Positions 25,440 to 34,281 of a stretch of DNA of 64,000 bases are shown in pieces (position 1 is the first letter of the stretch; every line of letters begins with the position of its first letter). Under the pieces are notes generated by a model, which was not told the DNA's origin, searched no databases, and saw only the letters and a list, made by a program, of their open reading frames with translations. A program made the translations under genes and the position numbers. The stretch comes from Pseudomonas sp. PDM16. GTDB taxonomy: Bacteria > Pseudomonadota > Gammaproteobacteria > Pseudomonadales > Pseudomonadaceae. The DNA is taken from NCBI RefSeq assembly GCF_014851865.1, contig NZ_JACVAM010000004.1:248001-312000 (forward strand). Direction: 5' to 3'.

Positions 25440-26633
25440 TCATACGCGGAAAACGTGTTTCAGGTAGCTGACGAAATTCTCGTCGCGGCACTGGGTCTTG
25501 CCCGGTGTGTCGGAAATCTTGGCGACGGGCTGGCCGTTGCAGGCGGTCATCTTGATCACGATGTTCATCGGTTCGACGCCGGGGATGTCGCAGGTCAGCT
25601 TGGTGCCGACGCCGAAGCTTACGTGGATACGACCGGAAAGTGCACGGTAGAGCTGCAGCGACTTCTCGAAGTCGAGGCCGTCGGAGAACACCAGGGTCTT
25701 GCTCATGGGGTCGATGCCCAGTTTATCGTAGTGGGCGATGGCCTTCTCCGCCCATTGCAGCGGATCGCCCGAGTCATGGCGTAGGCCGTCGAACAGCTTG
25801 GCGAAGTACAGATCGAAGTCGCGCAGGAAGGCATCCATGGTGATGCAGTCGGTCAGGGCGATGCCGAGCAGGCCGCGGTACTCGCGTACCCAGCAATCCA
25901 GGGCAGCACTCTGGCTGTCGATCAGGCGCGGGCCGAGCTGCTGGTGGGCCATCAGCCATTCGTGGGCCATGGTGCCGAGCGGCTTGAGGTCCAGCTCACG
26001 AGCCAGGTGTACGTTGCTGGTGCCGACGAAACGCCCGGGGAAGTCGCGCTTCATGATCCGCACCATTTGCTCCTGCACGCGGTAGGAGAAGCGCCGGCGG
26101 GTGCCGAAATCAGCGACCTGGAAGCCGTCCAGCTCATCGGCCGAAGCCTCGCGCTTGAGCCAGTCGAACTTCTCGTACAGGCGCTCGCTGGCCTGCTCCA
26201 GCAGCACTTCGCGGTAGCGATAGCGGTTGCGCACCTCGCTGATGATCGCCAGTAACGGGATCTCGTAGAGGATCACATGCAACCAGGGGCCGCGCAGGCG
26301 GATGCACAGCTGGCCGTCCTCGATGCCGGCCTGAACGTGGCGCGGATTGAAGCGGAACAGGCCGAGGAAGCGGATGAAGTCGGCCTTCATGAACGGGATG
26401 CGTTCGAGGAAGCCCAACTGGTCGGCGGTGACCTCAAGCTCGGCCAGGCGTTCGATCTGGTAGCGGATCTCGGCCAGGTAGGGCGTCAGGTCCTCGCTGT
26501 TGCGGCAGCGGAACTCCCACTCCACCTCGGCGTTGGGGTAGTTGTGCAGCACCGCCTGCATCATCGTCAGCTTGTAGAAGTCGGTGTCCAGCAGGTTCTG
26601 CACGATGCGCTCGGCGAATACGCTCTCGGTCAT
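25440..26633 (-). CDS. pncB: Nicotinate phosphoribosyltransferase
   Basis: It makes nicotinate mononucleotide from nicotinate and PRPP. Family marks are [20 protein letters not shown] near the N-terminus, [23 protein letters not shown], the phosphorylated-His-type region GLRHDSGDP, and [12 protein letters not shown]. The start at 26633 was chosen because GGAGA lies 8 bases upstream. An in-frame ATG at 26648 would overlap pncA. About 397 residues. Confidence 0.95.
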   Translation of the reverse strand: MTESVFAERIVQNLLDTDFYKLTMMQAVLHNYPNAEVEWEFRCRNSEDLTPYLAEIRYQIERLAELEVTADQLGFLERIPFMKADFIRFLGLFRFNPRHVQAGIEDGQLCIRLRGPWLHVILYEIPLLAIISEVRNRYRYREVLLEQASERLYEKFDWLKREASADELDGFQVADFGTRRRFSYRVQEQMVRIMKRDFPGRFVGTSNVHLARELDLKPLGTMAHEWLMAHQQLGPRLIDSQSAALDCWVREYRGLLGIALTDCITMDAFLRDFDLYFAKLFDGLRHDSGDPLQWAEKAIAHYDKLGIDPMSKTLVFSDGLDFEKSLQLYRALSGRIHVSFGVGTKLTCDIPGVEPMNIVIKMTACNGQPVAKISDTPGKTQCRDENFVSYLKHVFRV

Positions 26634-26634
26634 C

Positions 26635-27279
26635 TCAGTTGTCTCCATCCATGTTCAGCGCTGCATCCAGCTCATCCAGGCTGGCATGCAGGGCGATGCC
26701 GGCGGCGCGCATCTCGGCGCAGGCGGCGTTCGCGGTGTCTTCGGCAATGGCCCGGCAGGCCGGCAGGTAGACATCGACCGTGAAGCCGGCGCGGCGCAGT
26801 TGCAGGGCAGTGGTCTTGACGCAGTAGTCCAGGGCCAGGCCACCGACCAGCACGCGCTCCACACCATTCTGCCGGAGAAACTCGATGGCGCCCGTGCTGC
26901 GCTTCTCGGCCAGGTCGTGGTAGCAGGCGCCGTAGGGGTGCAGGTCCGGCTCCACGCCTTTCCAGACGAAGTAGTCGTAGTCCAGCGGGGCGGGCAGCTC
27001 GTCGAGCAGCTCGAAGCCCGGTGTACCCGGCACGCAGTGGCGGACCCAGGACAGGTCGGCATTGGCCAGCGGCAACGGCTTGAGCATCTCCGCGTGGCTC
27101 GGTGCCACCCAGGCGGCTTGCGGGCTGTGCGCGTCCTTGCTGCCCAGGCGCATGGCGGCGCGTTCGGCCAACTGGTTGAGGGCAGGGGCTATGGCATCGC
27201 CGCCGGGAACCGGCAGCTCGTTCGGGCACAGGGGAGTGAAGCCCTTTTGCGCATCGACGTCGAAGCTGGCGATTTTCAT
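26635..27279 (-). CDS. pncA: Nicotinamidase
   Basis: An isochorismatase-fold hydrolase converting nicotinamide to nicotinate. The catalytic triad is visible: Asp in [10 protein letters not shown], Lys in [10 protein letters not shown] and Cys in [13 protein letters not shown]. It is 214 residues from the chosen start at 27279, where MKIASFDVD begins the fold; a longer frame upstream lacks conserved sequence. It is the first gene of the NAD salvage operon, divergent from nrtR. Confidence 0.93.
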   Translation of the reverse strand: MKIASFDVDAQKGFTPLCPNELPVPGGDAIAPALNQLAERAAMRLGSKDAHSPQAAWVAPSHAEMLKPLPLANADLSWVRHCVPGTPGFELLDELPAPLDYDYFVWKGVEPDLHPYGACYHDLAEKRSTGAIEFLRQNGVERVLVGGLALDYCVKTTALQLRRAGFTVDVYLPACRAIAEDTANAACAEMRAAGIALHASLDELDAALNMDGDN

Positions 27280-27313
27280 CTTGGCATTCCTTGTTGCCGT
27301 TGAGGTGACTACA

Positions 27314-27399
27314 TATTCCATCTGATGAAATAAGTTGGCAAGCGATTTTTATCTCGACGGGGTGAAACTCCGAGATTTATTCGTCAAGATGAAATAAGT
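27314..27399. promoter_or_regulatory. Candidate NrtR operator region
   Basis: GATGAAATAAGT occurs twice (27324-27335 and 27388-27399), each preceded by a partly complementary arm. The clearer dyad is TATTCCATC-T-GATGAAATA at 27314-27332. Between them ATCTCG (27351-27356) and CGAGAT (27371-27376) form another dyad. The region separates pncA from nrtR, exactly where an NrtR repressor should bind to control both directions. Confidence 0.55.
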
Positions 27400-27422
27400 C
27401 TGAAAATTACGAAGGAGAGGGC

Positions 27423-28112
27423 ATGGCTTCCGCCGAAGTGCTGGCCGGGGTGGATATCGTCGCGCTGCGCCTGGGCGAGGCGGGGCTGGAGCTGTTGCTG
27501 ATCCGCCGCGCCCAGGCGCCGTTTGCTGGCGAATGGGCGCTGCCTGGCGTGCTGGTCAACGGCCGCTGCGCCGATATCAGCCTGGATGCCGCGGCCGAGC
27601 GTGCGCTGCAGGACAAGGCGCGCATCGTGCCGGCCCACCTGGAACAGGTGGCCACCGTGGGCAGCGCGCTGCGCGATCCACGCGGCTGGTCGCTGTCCAC
27701 CTTCTACCTGGCTCTGTTGGCGCCGGATACCGAGCTGCAGGGCGATGATCTGCGCTTCGTGGCCCTGGGCGAGGTGCTACAGGGCGAGCTGCAGCTGCCT
27801 TTCGATCACGCCCAACTGGTGGCTCAGGCCGCCGAGCGCCTGGCCAGCAAGGCGGTATACACCTCGCTTCCTCTCTACCTGCTGGCGCCGCGTTTCACTG
27901 TGACCGAGGCGCTGGCCGCATTCCAGGCCTGCCTTGGCCAGGCGGTGCAGCACACCACCCTGCGCGGACGTCTGGAGAAGATGAAACAGTACGGCTGGAT
28001 CCTCGATACCGGGGAAAAGAACCAGCCGAAGATGGGCCGCCCGCAGAACCTGCTGGAGCACCGGCCGCAGGCTGCCGGAGGGTTCATTTTCGATCGCAGC
28101 GTATTGTCCTGA
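27423..28112 (+). CDS. nrtR: NrtR-type Nudix transcriptional regulator of NAD metabolism
   Basis: A 229-residue protein with an N-terminal Nudix-like domain (residues 8-140) fused to a C-terminal winged helix (about 150-229, QHTTLRGRLEKMKQYGWILDTG...GRPQNLLEH). The Nudix box is degraded (ADISLDAAAERALQDKARI lacks the REx2EE core), as in NrtR repressors that sense ADP-ribose without hydrolysing it. GAAGGAGAGG precedes the ATG. Divergence from the salvage operon supports the assignment. Confidence 0.87.
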   Translation: MASAEVLAGVDIVALRLGEAGLELLLIRRAQAPFAGEWALPGVLVNGRCADISLDAAAERALQDKARIVPAHLEQVATVGSALRDPRGWSLSTFYLALLAPDTELQGDDLRFVALGEVLQGELQLPFDHAQLVAQAAERLASKAVYTSLPLYLLAPRFTVTEALAAFQACLGQAVQHTTLRGRLEKMKQYGWILDTGEKNQPKMGRPQNLLEHRPQAAGGFIFDRSVLS

Positions 28113-28197
28113 GGTGAACTTGGCCGGGCTGTCGGCTACGCTGCGAGAACTCCCGAAGCACAGTCGCCCGCGCCAGCGGGCAGTGGACGTCATCGCC

Positions 28198-28869
28198 ATG
28201 AAGCGCCAACTCTTCATCCTGGCTCTGCTCCTGAGCTGCATCATCCGGCCTGCCGCAGCCTCCGGTCTGGCGGCAGAAATGGTTGATGGCCAGGGCCAGC
28301 CCCTGGCCAACACCGTACTCAGCCTCAAGGGTGTGGGGACCACGGCTCACAGCGAGCCGGCGATCATGGACCAGCGTAATAAACAGTTCATGCCCACCGT
28401 ACTGGCCGTGCACAGCGGCACCTCGGTGAAGTTTCCCAATAGCGATGACATCCGCCACCAGGTCTACTCCTTCTCGCCGGCCAAGCGCTTCGAGCTGCGC
28501 TTGTACAAGGGCACTCCGAGCGAGCCTGTACTGTTCGACAAGCCCGGCGTGGTAGTGCTTGGTTGCAATATTCACGACTGGATGATCGGCTACATCTATG
28601 TCACCGAAGACCCCTGGTTCGCCGTCAGCGACGAGCAGGGACGGCTGATTCTCGACGGGCTGCCAGCAGGCAGCTACGAGGTGACGCTATGGCATCCGCA
28701 ACTGGAGAACATGCTGCCAGTCACGGGCGGTACGCTGGAGGTACCGGCGGCGGGCATCAGCAAGCGTTTCGCTCTGGCGCTGGCAGGCACCGTGCTGGCA
28801 CCGGCTGCACCCAAACCCGGCGCATTTGGCGAGGCTTTCAGGAAGGCAGCGAGTGACGTTCAGCCATAG
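28198..28869 (+). CDS. Secreted cupredoxin-like (methylamine-utilisation type) protein
   Basis: A 223-residue exported protein with signal peptide MKRQLFILALLLSCIIRPAAA. The cupredoxin core shows candidate type-1 copper ligands: His in DDIRHQVYSF, then Cys and His in VVLGCNIHDWMIGYIYV with Met two residues on. A carboxypeptidase-regulatory-like segment (DGLPAGSYEVTLWHPQLE) follows. Such proteins are often labelled methylamine utilisation, but no mau genes are nearby. Its last 17 bases overlap the EAL gene start, and it heads a four-gene operon with a haemoglobin, suggesting periplasmic copper/redox sensing. Confidence 0.8.
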   Translation: MKRQLFILALLLSCIIRPAAASGLAAEMVDGQGQPLANTVLSLKGVGTTAHSEPAIMDQRNKQFMPTVLAVHSGTSVKFPNSDDIRHQVYSFSPAKRFELRLYKGTPSEPVLFDKPGVVVLGCNIHDWMIGYIYVTEDPWFAVSDEQGRLILDGLPAGSYEVTLWHPQLENMLPVTGGTLEVPAAGISKRFALALAGTVLAPAAPKPGAFGEAFRKAASDVQP

Positions 28870-31192
28870 CTTTCAGGCACGTATCGCCGGGGTTCTGATC
28901 CTTCTCCTGCTGGTGGTGGTCGGGGCCCTGTACTTCTCGGTCAAGGCCGCGACCAGTGCGGCGGTGCAGGGACAACTACGCGAGGAGCTGGGGGTCGGCG
29001 GTCGGGTGCTGGAGCAGTTGATTGAGCTACGCGGCCGCCAGCTGCGCGATGCGGTGCAAGTGCTGGCGGCGGACTTCGGCTTCAAGGAAGCCGTGGCCAG
29101 CGGTGACGATGACACTATTCGCTCGGCTCTGGCCAATCATGGCACGCGCATCAATGCCGACATCGTGTTGCTGTTGGCTCTCGATGGCAGCCTGCAGGTG
29201 AGCAGCGATCAGCGTATCGGCAGCGCCGCTGCGGAGCGCTTGACGTCGTCGGTGGCCAGGCAAGCCGGCCAGGTACTTCTGCTTCCGCTCAAGGGAGAGG
29301 TCTATCTGCTGGTGGCGGCGACAGTGAATGCGCCGCTGCCCATCGCGCGCGTGGTGATGGGCTTTCGTATAAACGACGCCTTCGCTCAGGAGCTGCGTGA
29401 GCTCACGCACCTAGAGCTCACGCTGATCTCCATCGAGCGGGGAGCGGCCACCGGCTGGCTCAGCACCTTGCCAGCCAGTTTGCATGGGCGTCTGCGCAAG
29501 GAAATTCTGCAACAGGGACAGGGCAGCAGCGGCCGTCTTCTGGAAGACAGCGATGAGCGTTATCTGAGCGAGTGGCGGCCGCTGGCCAGCTCCGGGGACT
29601 ATCAGGTGGTGGCGCTGCTGCACAAGTCGCTGGACCAGGCGCAGAGAGCATTTGCACCACTTGATCATGACATCCTGCTCATCGCACTGGCAGCGTTGTG
29701 CGGCTCCCTGCTCGCGGCGCTGCTGCTTGCCCGCAGCCTGGCTCAGCCGGTGCAGATGCTGGCGCACGCTGCTCGGCGTATCGGTCAGGGCGATTATCGC
29801 ATTCCGGTCACCCTGCAGCGGCGTGATGAGCTGGGTAGTCTGGCGAAGGCCTTCACCAGCATGCAGGAGGATATTGCAGAGCGTGAGCGGCAGCTGGCGC
29901 ACAACGCCCTGCACGACCCGCTTACAGGATTGCCCAATCGCACTCTGGCGCTTGAGCGGCTCGGTAGTGCCATCAGCGCGGCACGACCCACCGCGTTGCT
30001 GTACATCGGTATCGTGAATTTCCGCACGGTTCTGGAGAACTGTGGAGTGGATGGCGCCGACCTGCTGTTGCAACAGGTCAGCCAGCGCCTGCAGGCCACG
30101 CTGCGTCCCGGGGACACTCTGGCGCGCATGGTCAATGACGAGATGCTGCTGATTCTCGAGAATAGCAATGCCGACAGCGCGATTGCGGCCGGTGACCGCC
30201 TGCAGCAGCTATTGCTCAAGCCCATGCGCATCGGCAACGTGGGGGTGGCGCTGGACTGTTGCATCGGTATCGCCAGCTTTCCGGCCCATGGCGATAATCC
30301 CGACGACCTGCTACGCCGGGCTGTCATTGCGATGCAGGACGCGGCGCAGAGCTCCGGCCGGCTGGAGATCTATCAGGAGGGCCGTGATGATGCCCACCAG
30401 CGCCAGATCCGGCTGGTACGCGATCTGCGCTACGCCGCCGAACACGGTGAGCTGGTGCTCTACTATCAGCCGAAGCTCGAAATCGGCAGTCGCACGGTGG
30501 AGCAATCCGAGGCGCTACTGCGCTGGAACCATCCGCATTACGGCATGGTTTCCCCAGGGGAGTTCATTCCCCTGGCGGAGCGGACGGGCAGTATCCAGCT
30601 GCTGACCGCCTGGGTGATCGGCGAGGCGATGCGCCAGTTGCGCGAGTGGAATGACCGCGGTGTGAACATGCAGGTGTCGCTGAACATCTCCGCAGAGGAT
30701 CTCGCTGACCTCGGTCTCGCCGCACGTGTCGAGGAGCAACTGGTCGCTCAGGGGCTGGCTGCCGAGCAACTGGTGTTCGAGATTACCGAGAGCGCGATGA
30801 TGCGCGATCAGCAGCTTGCCCTCGAAGTGCTGCATAGGCTGCGGGCATGCGGTATCCAGCTATCGGTGGATGACTTCGGTACCGGGTATTCGTCGCTGGC
30901 CCAGCTCAAGCGCATGCCGGTGCAGGAGCTGAAGATCGATCAGTCCTTCATTCGCGAACTGGGCGAGCATAGCGAGGATGCAGTGATTGTCCGTTCCACC
31001 ATCGAGATGAGCCACAGCCTGGGCCTCAAGGTAGTCGTCGAGGGGGTGGAGCATGCGTCTACATTGGAACTACTGGCGCGCTGGGGCTGCGATACCGCCC
31101 AGGGCTATCTGATTGGCAAACCCATGCCGGCGGCGGCCTTCGAAGACTGGCTGCGGCAGTGGCAGAGCTCACTCCTGGCAAAGGTATTCTGA
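28853..31192 (+). CDS. Membrane c-di-GMP phosphodiesterase (HAMP-GGDEF-EAL)
   Basis: A 779-residue protein from GTG 28853 (GGAAGG 6 bases upstream). TM1 is at residues 10-30, a periplasmic sensor domain spans about 31-270 and TM2 about 271-298. HAMP, GGDEF and EAL domains follow. The cyclase signature is degenerate (MVNDEM in place of GGDEF, near 425). The EAL site looks intact: SEALLRW (near 552), VFEITESAMM, DDFGTGYSSLAQLKRMP, LKIDQSF and VEGVEH. It should therefore hydrolyse c-di-GMP under control of a periplasmic signal, perhaps delivered by the upstream cupredoxin. An ATG at 28826 is a less likely start. Confidence 0.88.
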   Translation: MTFSHSFQARIAGVLILLLLVVVGALYFSVKAATSAAVQGQLREELGVGGRVLEQLIELRGRQLRDAVQVLAADFGFKEAVASGDDDTIRSALANHGTRINADIVLLLALDGSLQVSSDQRIGSAAAERLTSSVARQAGQVLLLPLKGEVYLLVAATVNAPLPIARVVMGFRINDAFAQELRELTHLELTLISIERGAATGWLSTLPASLHGRLRKEILQQGQGSSGRLLEDSDERYLSEWRPLASSGDYQVVALLHKSLDQAQRAFAPLDHDILLIALAALCGSLLAALLLARSLAQPVQMLAHAARRIGQGDYRIPVTLQRRDELGSLAKAFTSMQEDIAERERQLAHNALHDPLTGLPNRTLALERLGSAISAARPTALLYIGIVNFRTVLENCGVDGADLLLQQVSQRLQATLRPGDTLARMVNDEMLLILENSNADSAIAAGDRLQQLLLKPMRIGNVGVALDCCIGIASFPAHGDNPDDLLRRAVIAMQDAAQSSGRLEIYQEGRDDAHQRQIRLVRDLRYAAEHGELVLYYQPKLEIGSRTVEQSEALLRWNHPHYGMVSPGEFIPLAERTGSIQLLTAWVIGEAMRQLREWNDRGVNMQVSLNISAEDLADLGLAARVEEQLVAQGLAAEQLVFEITESAMMRDQQLALEVLHRLRACGIQLSVDDFGTGYSSLAQLKRMPVQELKIDQSFIRELGEHSEDAVIVRSTIEMSHSLGLKVVVEGVEHASTLELLARWGCDTAQGYLIGKPMPAAAFEDWLRQWQSSLLAKVF

Positions 31193-31194
31193 GC

Positions 31195-32049
31195 ATGCGA
31201 AAACGCCTGATCCTTCTCTTCTGCAGTTTGCTGCCTGTCACGGCGTTCGCGGAGCAGGGGCGTCTGTTGGCCACCGGCGGCGCCACCAGTATTGACGGTG
31301 CGGCCGGCGGCGGCATCGTGCCCTGGGCGGTTATCGCCGGCTATGGAGAAGAGGGCGAATGGGGCGCGACCAGTTTTCTGACGCGAGTGGAGACTGGTGA
31401 TTACCGCCTCGATGTCGGTGGCCTGGCCGTGTCTTATGGCAATCGCGTCGAGTTGTCCTACGCCCGCCAGCGTTTCGATCTGGGCACCCTGGCGCGGGAC
31501 CTGAGCCTGCCGGATAACAGCCTCAGTCAGGACATTCTCGGCCTGAAGGTGCGCCTGTTCGGCGACCTGATCTACGATCGCCTGCCGCAGGTATCCCTGG
31601 GGCTCGAACACAAACGCCAGCGCGATTTCCTGGTCCCCAGCCTGGTTGGCGCCCAGCGTGACGAAGATACCGAGGCCTACCTGGCCGCTAGTCGCCTGTT
31701 CCTTGGTGCGGCGTTCGGCTACAACCTGCTGGTCAACGGCAACCTGCGCTACAGCCGGGCCAACGAGCAGGGGCTGCTGGGCTTCGGTGGCGACCGTCGC
31801 GACGAGCATTCGGTGCTCAAGGAAGGCTCCGTCGCGGTGCTGCTCAACCCGCGCTGGGCAGTGGGTGTGGAGTATCGGGAGAAGCCGGACAACCTGAGCT
31901 TCGCAGGCGAGAGCGACTGGTCGGACGTGTTTGTAGGCTATTTCCCCAACAAGCACCTGGCGGTGGTGCTGGCCTATGCCAGGCTCGGCGAGATCGCCAG
32001 CCTGGACAACCAGGACGGAGTTTACCTGTCGCTGCAGGGGAGTTTCTGA
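31195..32049 (+). CDS. DUF3034 family outer-membrane-like protein
   Basis: A 284-residue protein with signal peptide MRKRLILLFCSLLPVTAFA. It then has alternating beta-strand patterns and a C-terminal Phe (SLQGSF), as expected for an outer-membrane barrel. LLATGGATSIDGAAGGGIVPWAVIAGYG and FGDLIYDRLPQVSLGLEHKRQ match my memory of DUF3034. It starts 2 bases after the EAL gene and ends 2 bases before the globin gene, so it belongs to the same operon. Function unknown. Confidence 0.78.
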   Translation: MRKRLILLFCSLLPVTAFAEQGRLLATGGATSIDGAAGGGIVPWAVIAGYGEEGEWGATSFLTRVETGDYRLDVGGLAVSYGNRVELSYARQRFDLGTLARDLSLPDNSLSQDILGLKVRLFGDLIYDRLPQVSLGLEHKRQRDFLVPSLVGAQRDEDTEAYLAASRLFLGAAFGYNLLVNGNLRYSRANEQGLLGFGGDRRDEHSVLKEGSVAVLLNPRWAVGVEYREKPDNLSFAGESDWSDVFVGYFPNKHLAVVLAYARLGEIASLDNQDGVYLSLQGSF

Positions 32050-32051
32050 AA

Positions 32052-32471
32052 ATGCGCGTGTTGTCGCTGCTGCTGGTTTTCCTGCTTGCCTCCTGTGCCA
32101 ACCAGCCGCCGAAGGGCGATAGCCTGTATCGCGCCCTCGGCGAGCGTGCAGGGATCACCCGTATCGTCGAGGGCATGTTGCTGAATTCGGCGCGCAATCC
32201 ACGTATCTCCCACCACTTTCAGGATATCGACATCGAGCGCCTGCGTGACAAGCTGGTCGAGCAGATCTGCGTCGAGGCAGGTGGCCCCTGCGAATACACC
32301 GGTGACAGCATGGAGGAAAGCCACAAGGGGTTGAACATCGATCGCGGCGACTTCAATGCGTTGGTCGAGGACCTGATCGACGCGATGGATGCCGAGCACA
32401 TTCCGGTTCCGGCGCAGAATGGCCTGCTGGCGCGCCTGGCACCCATGCGCGGACAGATCATTGATCGCTAG
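32052..32471 (+). CDS. Lipoprotein group 1 truncated haemoglobin
   Basis: A 139-residue protein with a lipoprotein signal (MRVLSLLLVFLLASC; lipobox LASC) followed by a truncated globin domain. It has SLYRALGERAGITRIVEGML, NPRISHHFQDIDIERLRDKLVEQIC, and proximal His in MEESHKGLNI. Export of a globin to the envelope is unusual. It could scavenge NO or O2, or pass electrons to the cupredoxin. It is the last gene before a strong terminator. Confidence 0.88.
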   Translation: MRVLSLLLVFLLASCANQPPKGDSLYRALGERAGITRIVEGMLLNSARNPRISHHFQDIDIERLRDKLVEQICVEAGGPCEYTGDSMEESHKGLNIDRGDFNALVEDLIDAMDAEHIPVPAQNGLLARLAPMRGQIIDR

Positions 32472-32484
32472 GCTGCACGCAGCA

Positions 32485-32516
32485 CAAAAAAAGCCGGCGT
32501 CGAGCCGGCTTTTTCA
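32485..32516. terminator. Bidirectional terminator
   Basis: A seven-A run, AGCCGGC (32492-32498), GTCGA loop, GCCGGCT (32504-32510), then TTTT. It can end the globin operon on the plus strand and the convergent hydrolase gene on the minus strand. Confidence 0.9.
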
Positions 32517-32527
32517 TGTCCAGACAA

Positions 32528-33535
32528 TTACTGCTGAGCCAGACCCTCCAGCAGCGCCTGGTGGAAGCGTTCCGGAGCCTCGACTTGCGGCGAATGCCCC
32601 AATTCGGGGAACTCCACCAGCGTACCCTTGGCCAGCAGTGCCTTGGCCTTGCGACCCAGTTCCGGGTAGTTGCCCAGGCGCTCGGCCACTTCCTTGGGCG
32701 CCCGGTTGGCGCCGGGTGCAGTGCGGTCCTTGCCGCCGATCAGCAATAGGGTCGGAGCCTGAATGCGGCCGAATTCGTGGATCACCGGCTGCGTAAACAG
32801 CATGTCGGCGGTCTGTGCCTGGTTCCAGGCGACGATCTCGCGGCCCTTGCCGTGGTAAAGGCCGACCTGCATGTCCACCCAGTGGTCGTACTCCGGTTTC
32901 CATTGGCCGTTGTAGTAGAAGCGCAGTTGGTAGTTCTTGATGCTTTCGTGGTTGGCCTTCAGCTCACCCTGGTTGAGCTGATCGATACTGGCGTACGGAA
33001 CGCCTTGCGCTTGCCAATCCTCCAGGCCGATGGGGTTGACCAACACCAGCTGTTGCACGCTCTGTGGATGGTTGATGGCGAAACGTGCGGCGAGCATGCC
33101 GCCCATGGAGTGACCGACCACAGTAGCCTGGCTGACGCCGAGCTTGTCCAGCAGCGCCTGGGTGTTCAAGGCCAGTTGGTTGAAGCTGAACTGATAGCCG
33201 CGGGGTTTGCTCGAGGCGCAGAAGCCGATCTGGTCTGGTGCGATCACTCGGTAGCCCTTGTCCGTCAGGGTGGTGATGGTCTGCTCCCAGGTGGCGCCGC
33301 AGAAGTTCTTACCATGCAGCAGCACCACGGTACGACCGTTGGCCTGACCCTTGGCGGCGACATCCATATAGGCCATGGACAGGGTCTGGCCCTGGGACTG
33401 GAACTCGAAACGCTGCTGTGGATGTGGGTAGTCGAAGCCTTCCAGCTGTTCCCCATAACTGGGCGTGGCGGCCTGGGCGAGGGCGCTGCTCGCTAGCAGA
33501 GAGGCGAACAACAGGGTGTGGCTTAACCGTGGCAT
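32528..33535 (-). CDS. Secreted alpha/beta hydrolase
   Basis: A 335-residue hydrolase with signal peptide MPRLSHTLLFASLLASSALAQA. The oxyanion region is VVLLHGKNFCGATWEQT, the nucleophile elbow VGHSMGGMLAARFA, and the acid and His lie in GGKDRTAPGA and LGHSPQVEAPERFHQAL. AGGAGT lies 5 bases before the ATG. Substrate unknown; it stands alone. Confidence 0.88.
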   Translation of the reverse strand: MPRLSHTLLFASLLASSALAQAATPSYGEQLEGFDYPHPQQRFEFQSQGQTLSMAYMDVAAKGQANGRTVVLLHGKNFCGATWEQTITTLTDKGYRVIAPDQIGFCASSKPRGYQFSFNQLALNTQALLDKLGVSQATVVGHSMGGMLAARFAINHPQSVQQLVLVNPIGLEDWQAQGVPYASIDQLNQGELKANHESIKNYQLRFYYNGQWKPEYDHWVDMQVGLYHGKGREIVAWNQAQTADMLFTQPVIHEFGRIQAPTLLLIGGKDRTAPGANRAPKEVAERLGNYPELGRKAKALLAKGTLVEFPELGHSPQVEAPERFHQALLEGLAQQ

Positions 33536-33664
33536 GGGGAACTCCTGACGGTGGGAAAACGGCAGTTGTAGGACAACTGCCTGCCGTCAAGAAAGCCTGG
33601 CACTGTGCCGGGATGTTTCGGCATGCGAAGCTCAAGGTCGCGCCTTAGAGGCTGAAGAGGTCGG

Positions 33665-34240
33665 TCAGCTGGCGCAGTGTGGCGTGGAGCCTGCGAGCCG
33701 GCTGACGAGATGGGTGAGGTAGAAGAAGGTCTCGTAGGCCAGCGACTTGGCCTTGGTGTTCCAGCTGCGGTAGCGGCTGGTGGGAGTTGGGGAGGCGTAG
33801 GCTGCAAGGCCGATGTCCTCTGCCAGCGTCATCGCACGTTTCATGTGCAGCGGGTCGCTGACGATCAGGGCATTGCCGAGCCGATGTTGTTTCATCAACG
33901 CACAGGCCTCGGCCAGGTTCTCGGCAGTGACGGTCGAGGTTGCCTCGGTCAGCATCCGCTGAGGCGGCACACCGGCCGCAAGGGCGTATTGATAGGCAAC
34001 GGCGGACTCGGCGTGGATATCTCCGGCACCGACACTGCCGGTGAGAATCAGATAATCCACGGCCTGGCTCTGCACCAGTTGTATGCCGTGCTTGATTCGT
34101 TCCTCGAACACCGGGGAAGGCTGGCCTTGCCATACGGCTGCACCGAGCACGATGGCTGCATCGACCTTGGCTGGGGCAGGCTCAGGTGTGTAGCAGGCGA
34201 TCTGCAGTGCTACTGTGGCGATTGCACCGATCAGCAGCAT
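33665..34240 (-). CDS. YdcF/SanA family (DUF218) membrane-anchored protein
   Basis: A protein of about 191 residues with an N-terminal hydrophobic anchor and a DUF218 domain. Segments are DAAIVLGAAVWQGQPSPVFEERIKHGI, LILTGSVGAGDIHAESAVAYQYAL, EATSTVTAENL, and ALIVSDPLHMKRAMTLAED. Relatives affect envelope barrier function (SanA) or bind SAM (YdcF); the reaction is not established. The frame is open further upstream, so a non-ATG start nearer the chemoreceptor stop is possible. Confidence 0.82.
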   Translation of the reverse strand: MLLIGAIATVALQIACYTPEPAPAKVDAAIVLGAAVWQGQPSPVFEERIKHGIQLVQSQAVDYLILTGSVGAGDIHAESAVAYQYALAAGVPPQRMLTEATSTVTAENLAEACALMKQHRLGNALIVSDPLHMKRAMTLAEDIGLAAYASPTPTSRYRSWNTKAKSLAYETFFYLTHLVSRLAGSTPHCAS

Positions 34241-34281
34241 CAGCAGGGCCAGGCTAAGTCGCCTGGCGGTACGCGGCAGGC

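Noticed and set aside
28198..28869. Literal reading of the cupredoxin gene as methylamine utilisation.
   Set aside because: No methylamine dehydrogenase or mau genes are present; the label comes only from a shared copper fold.
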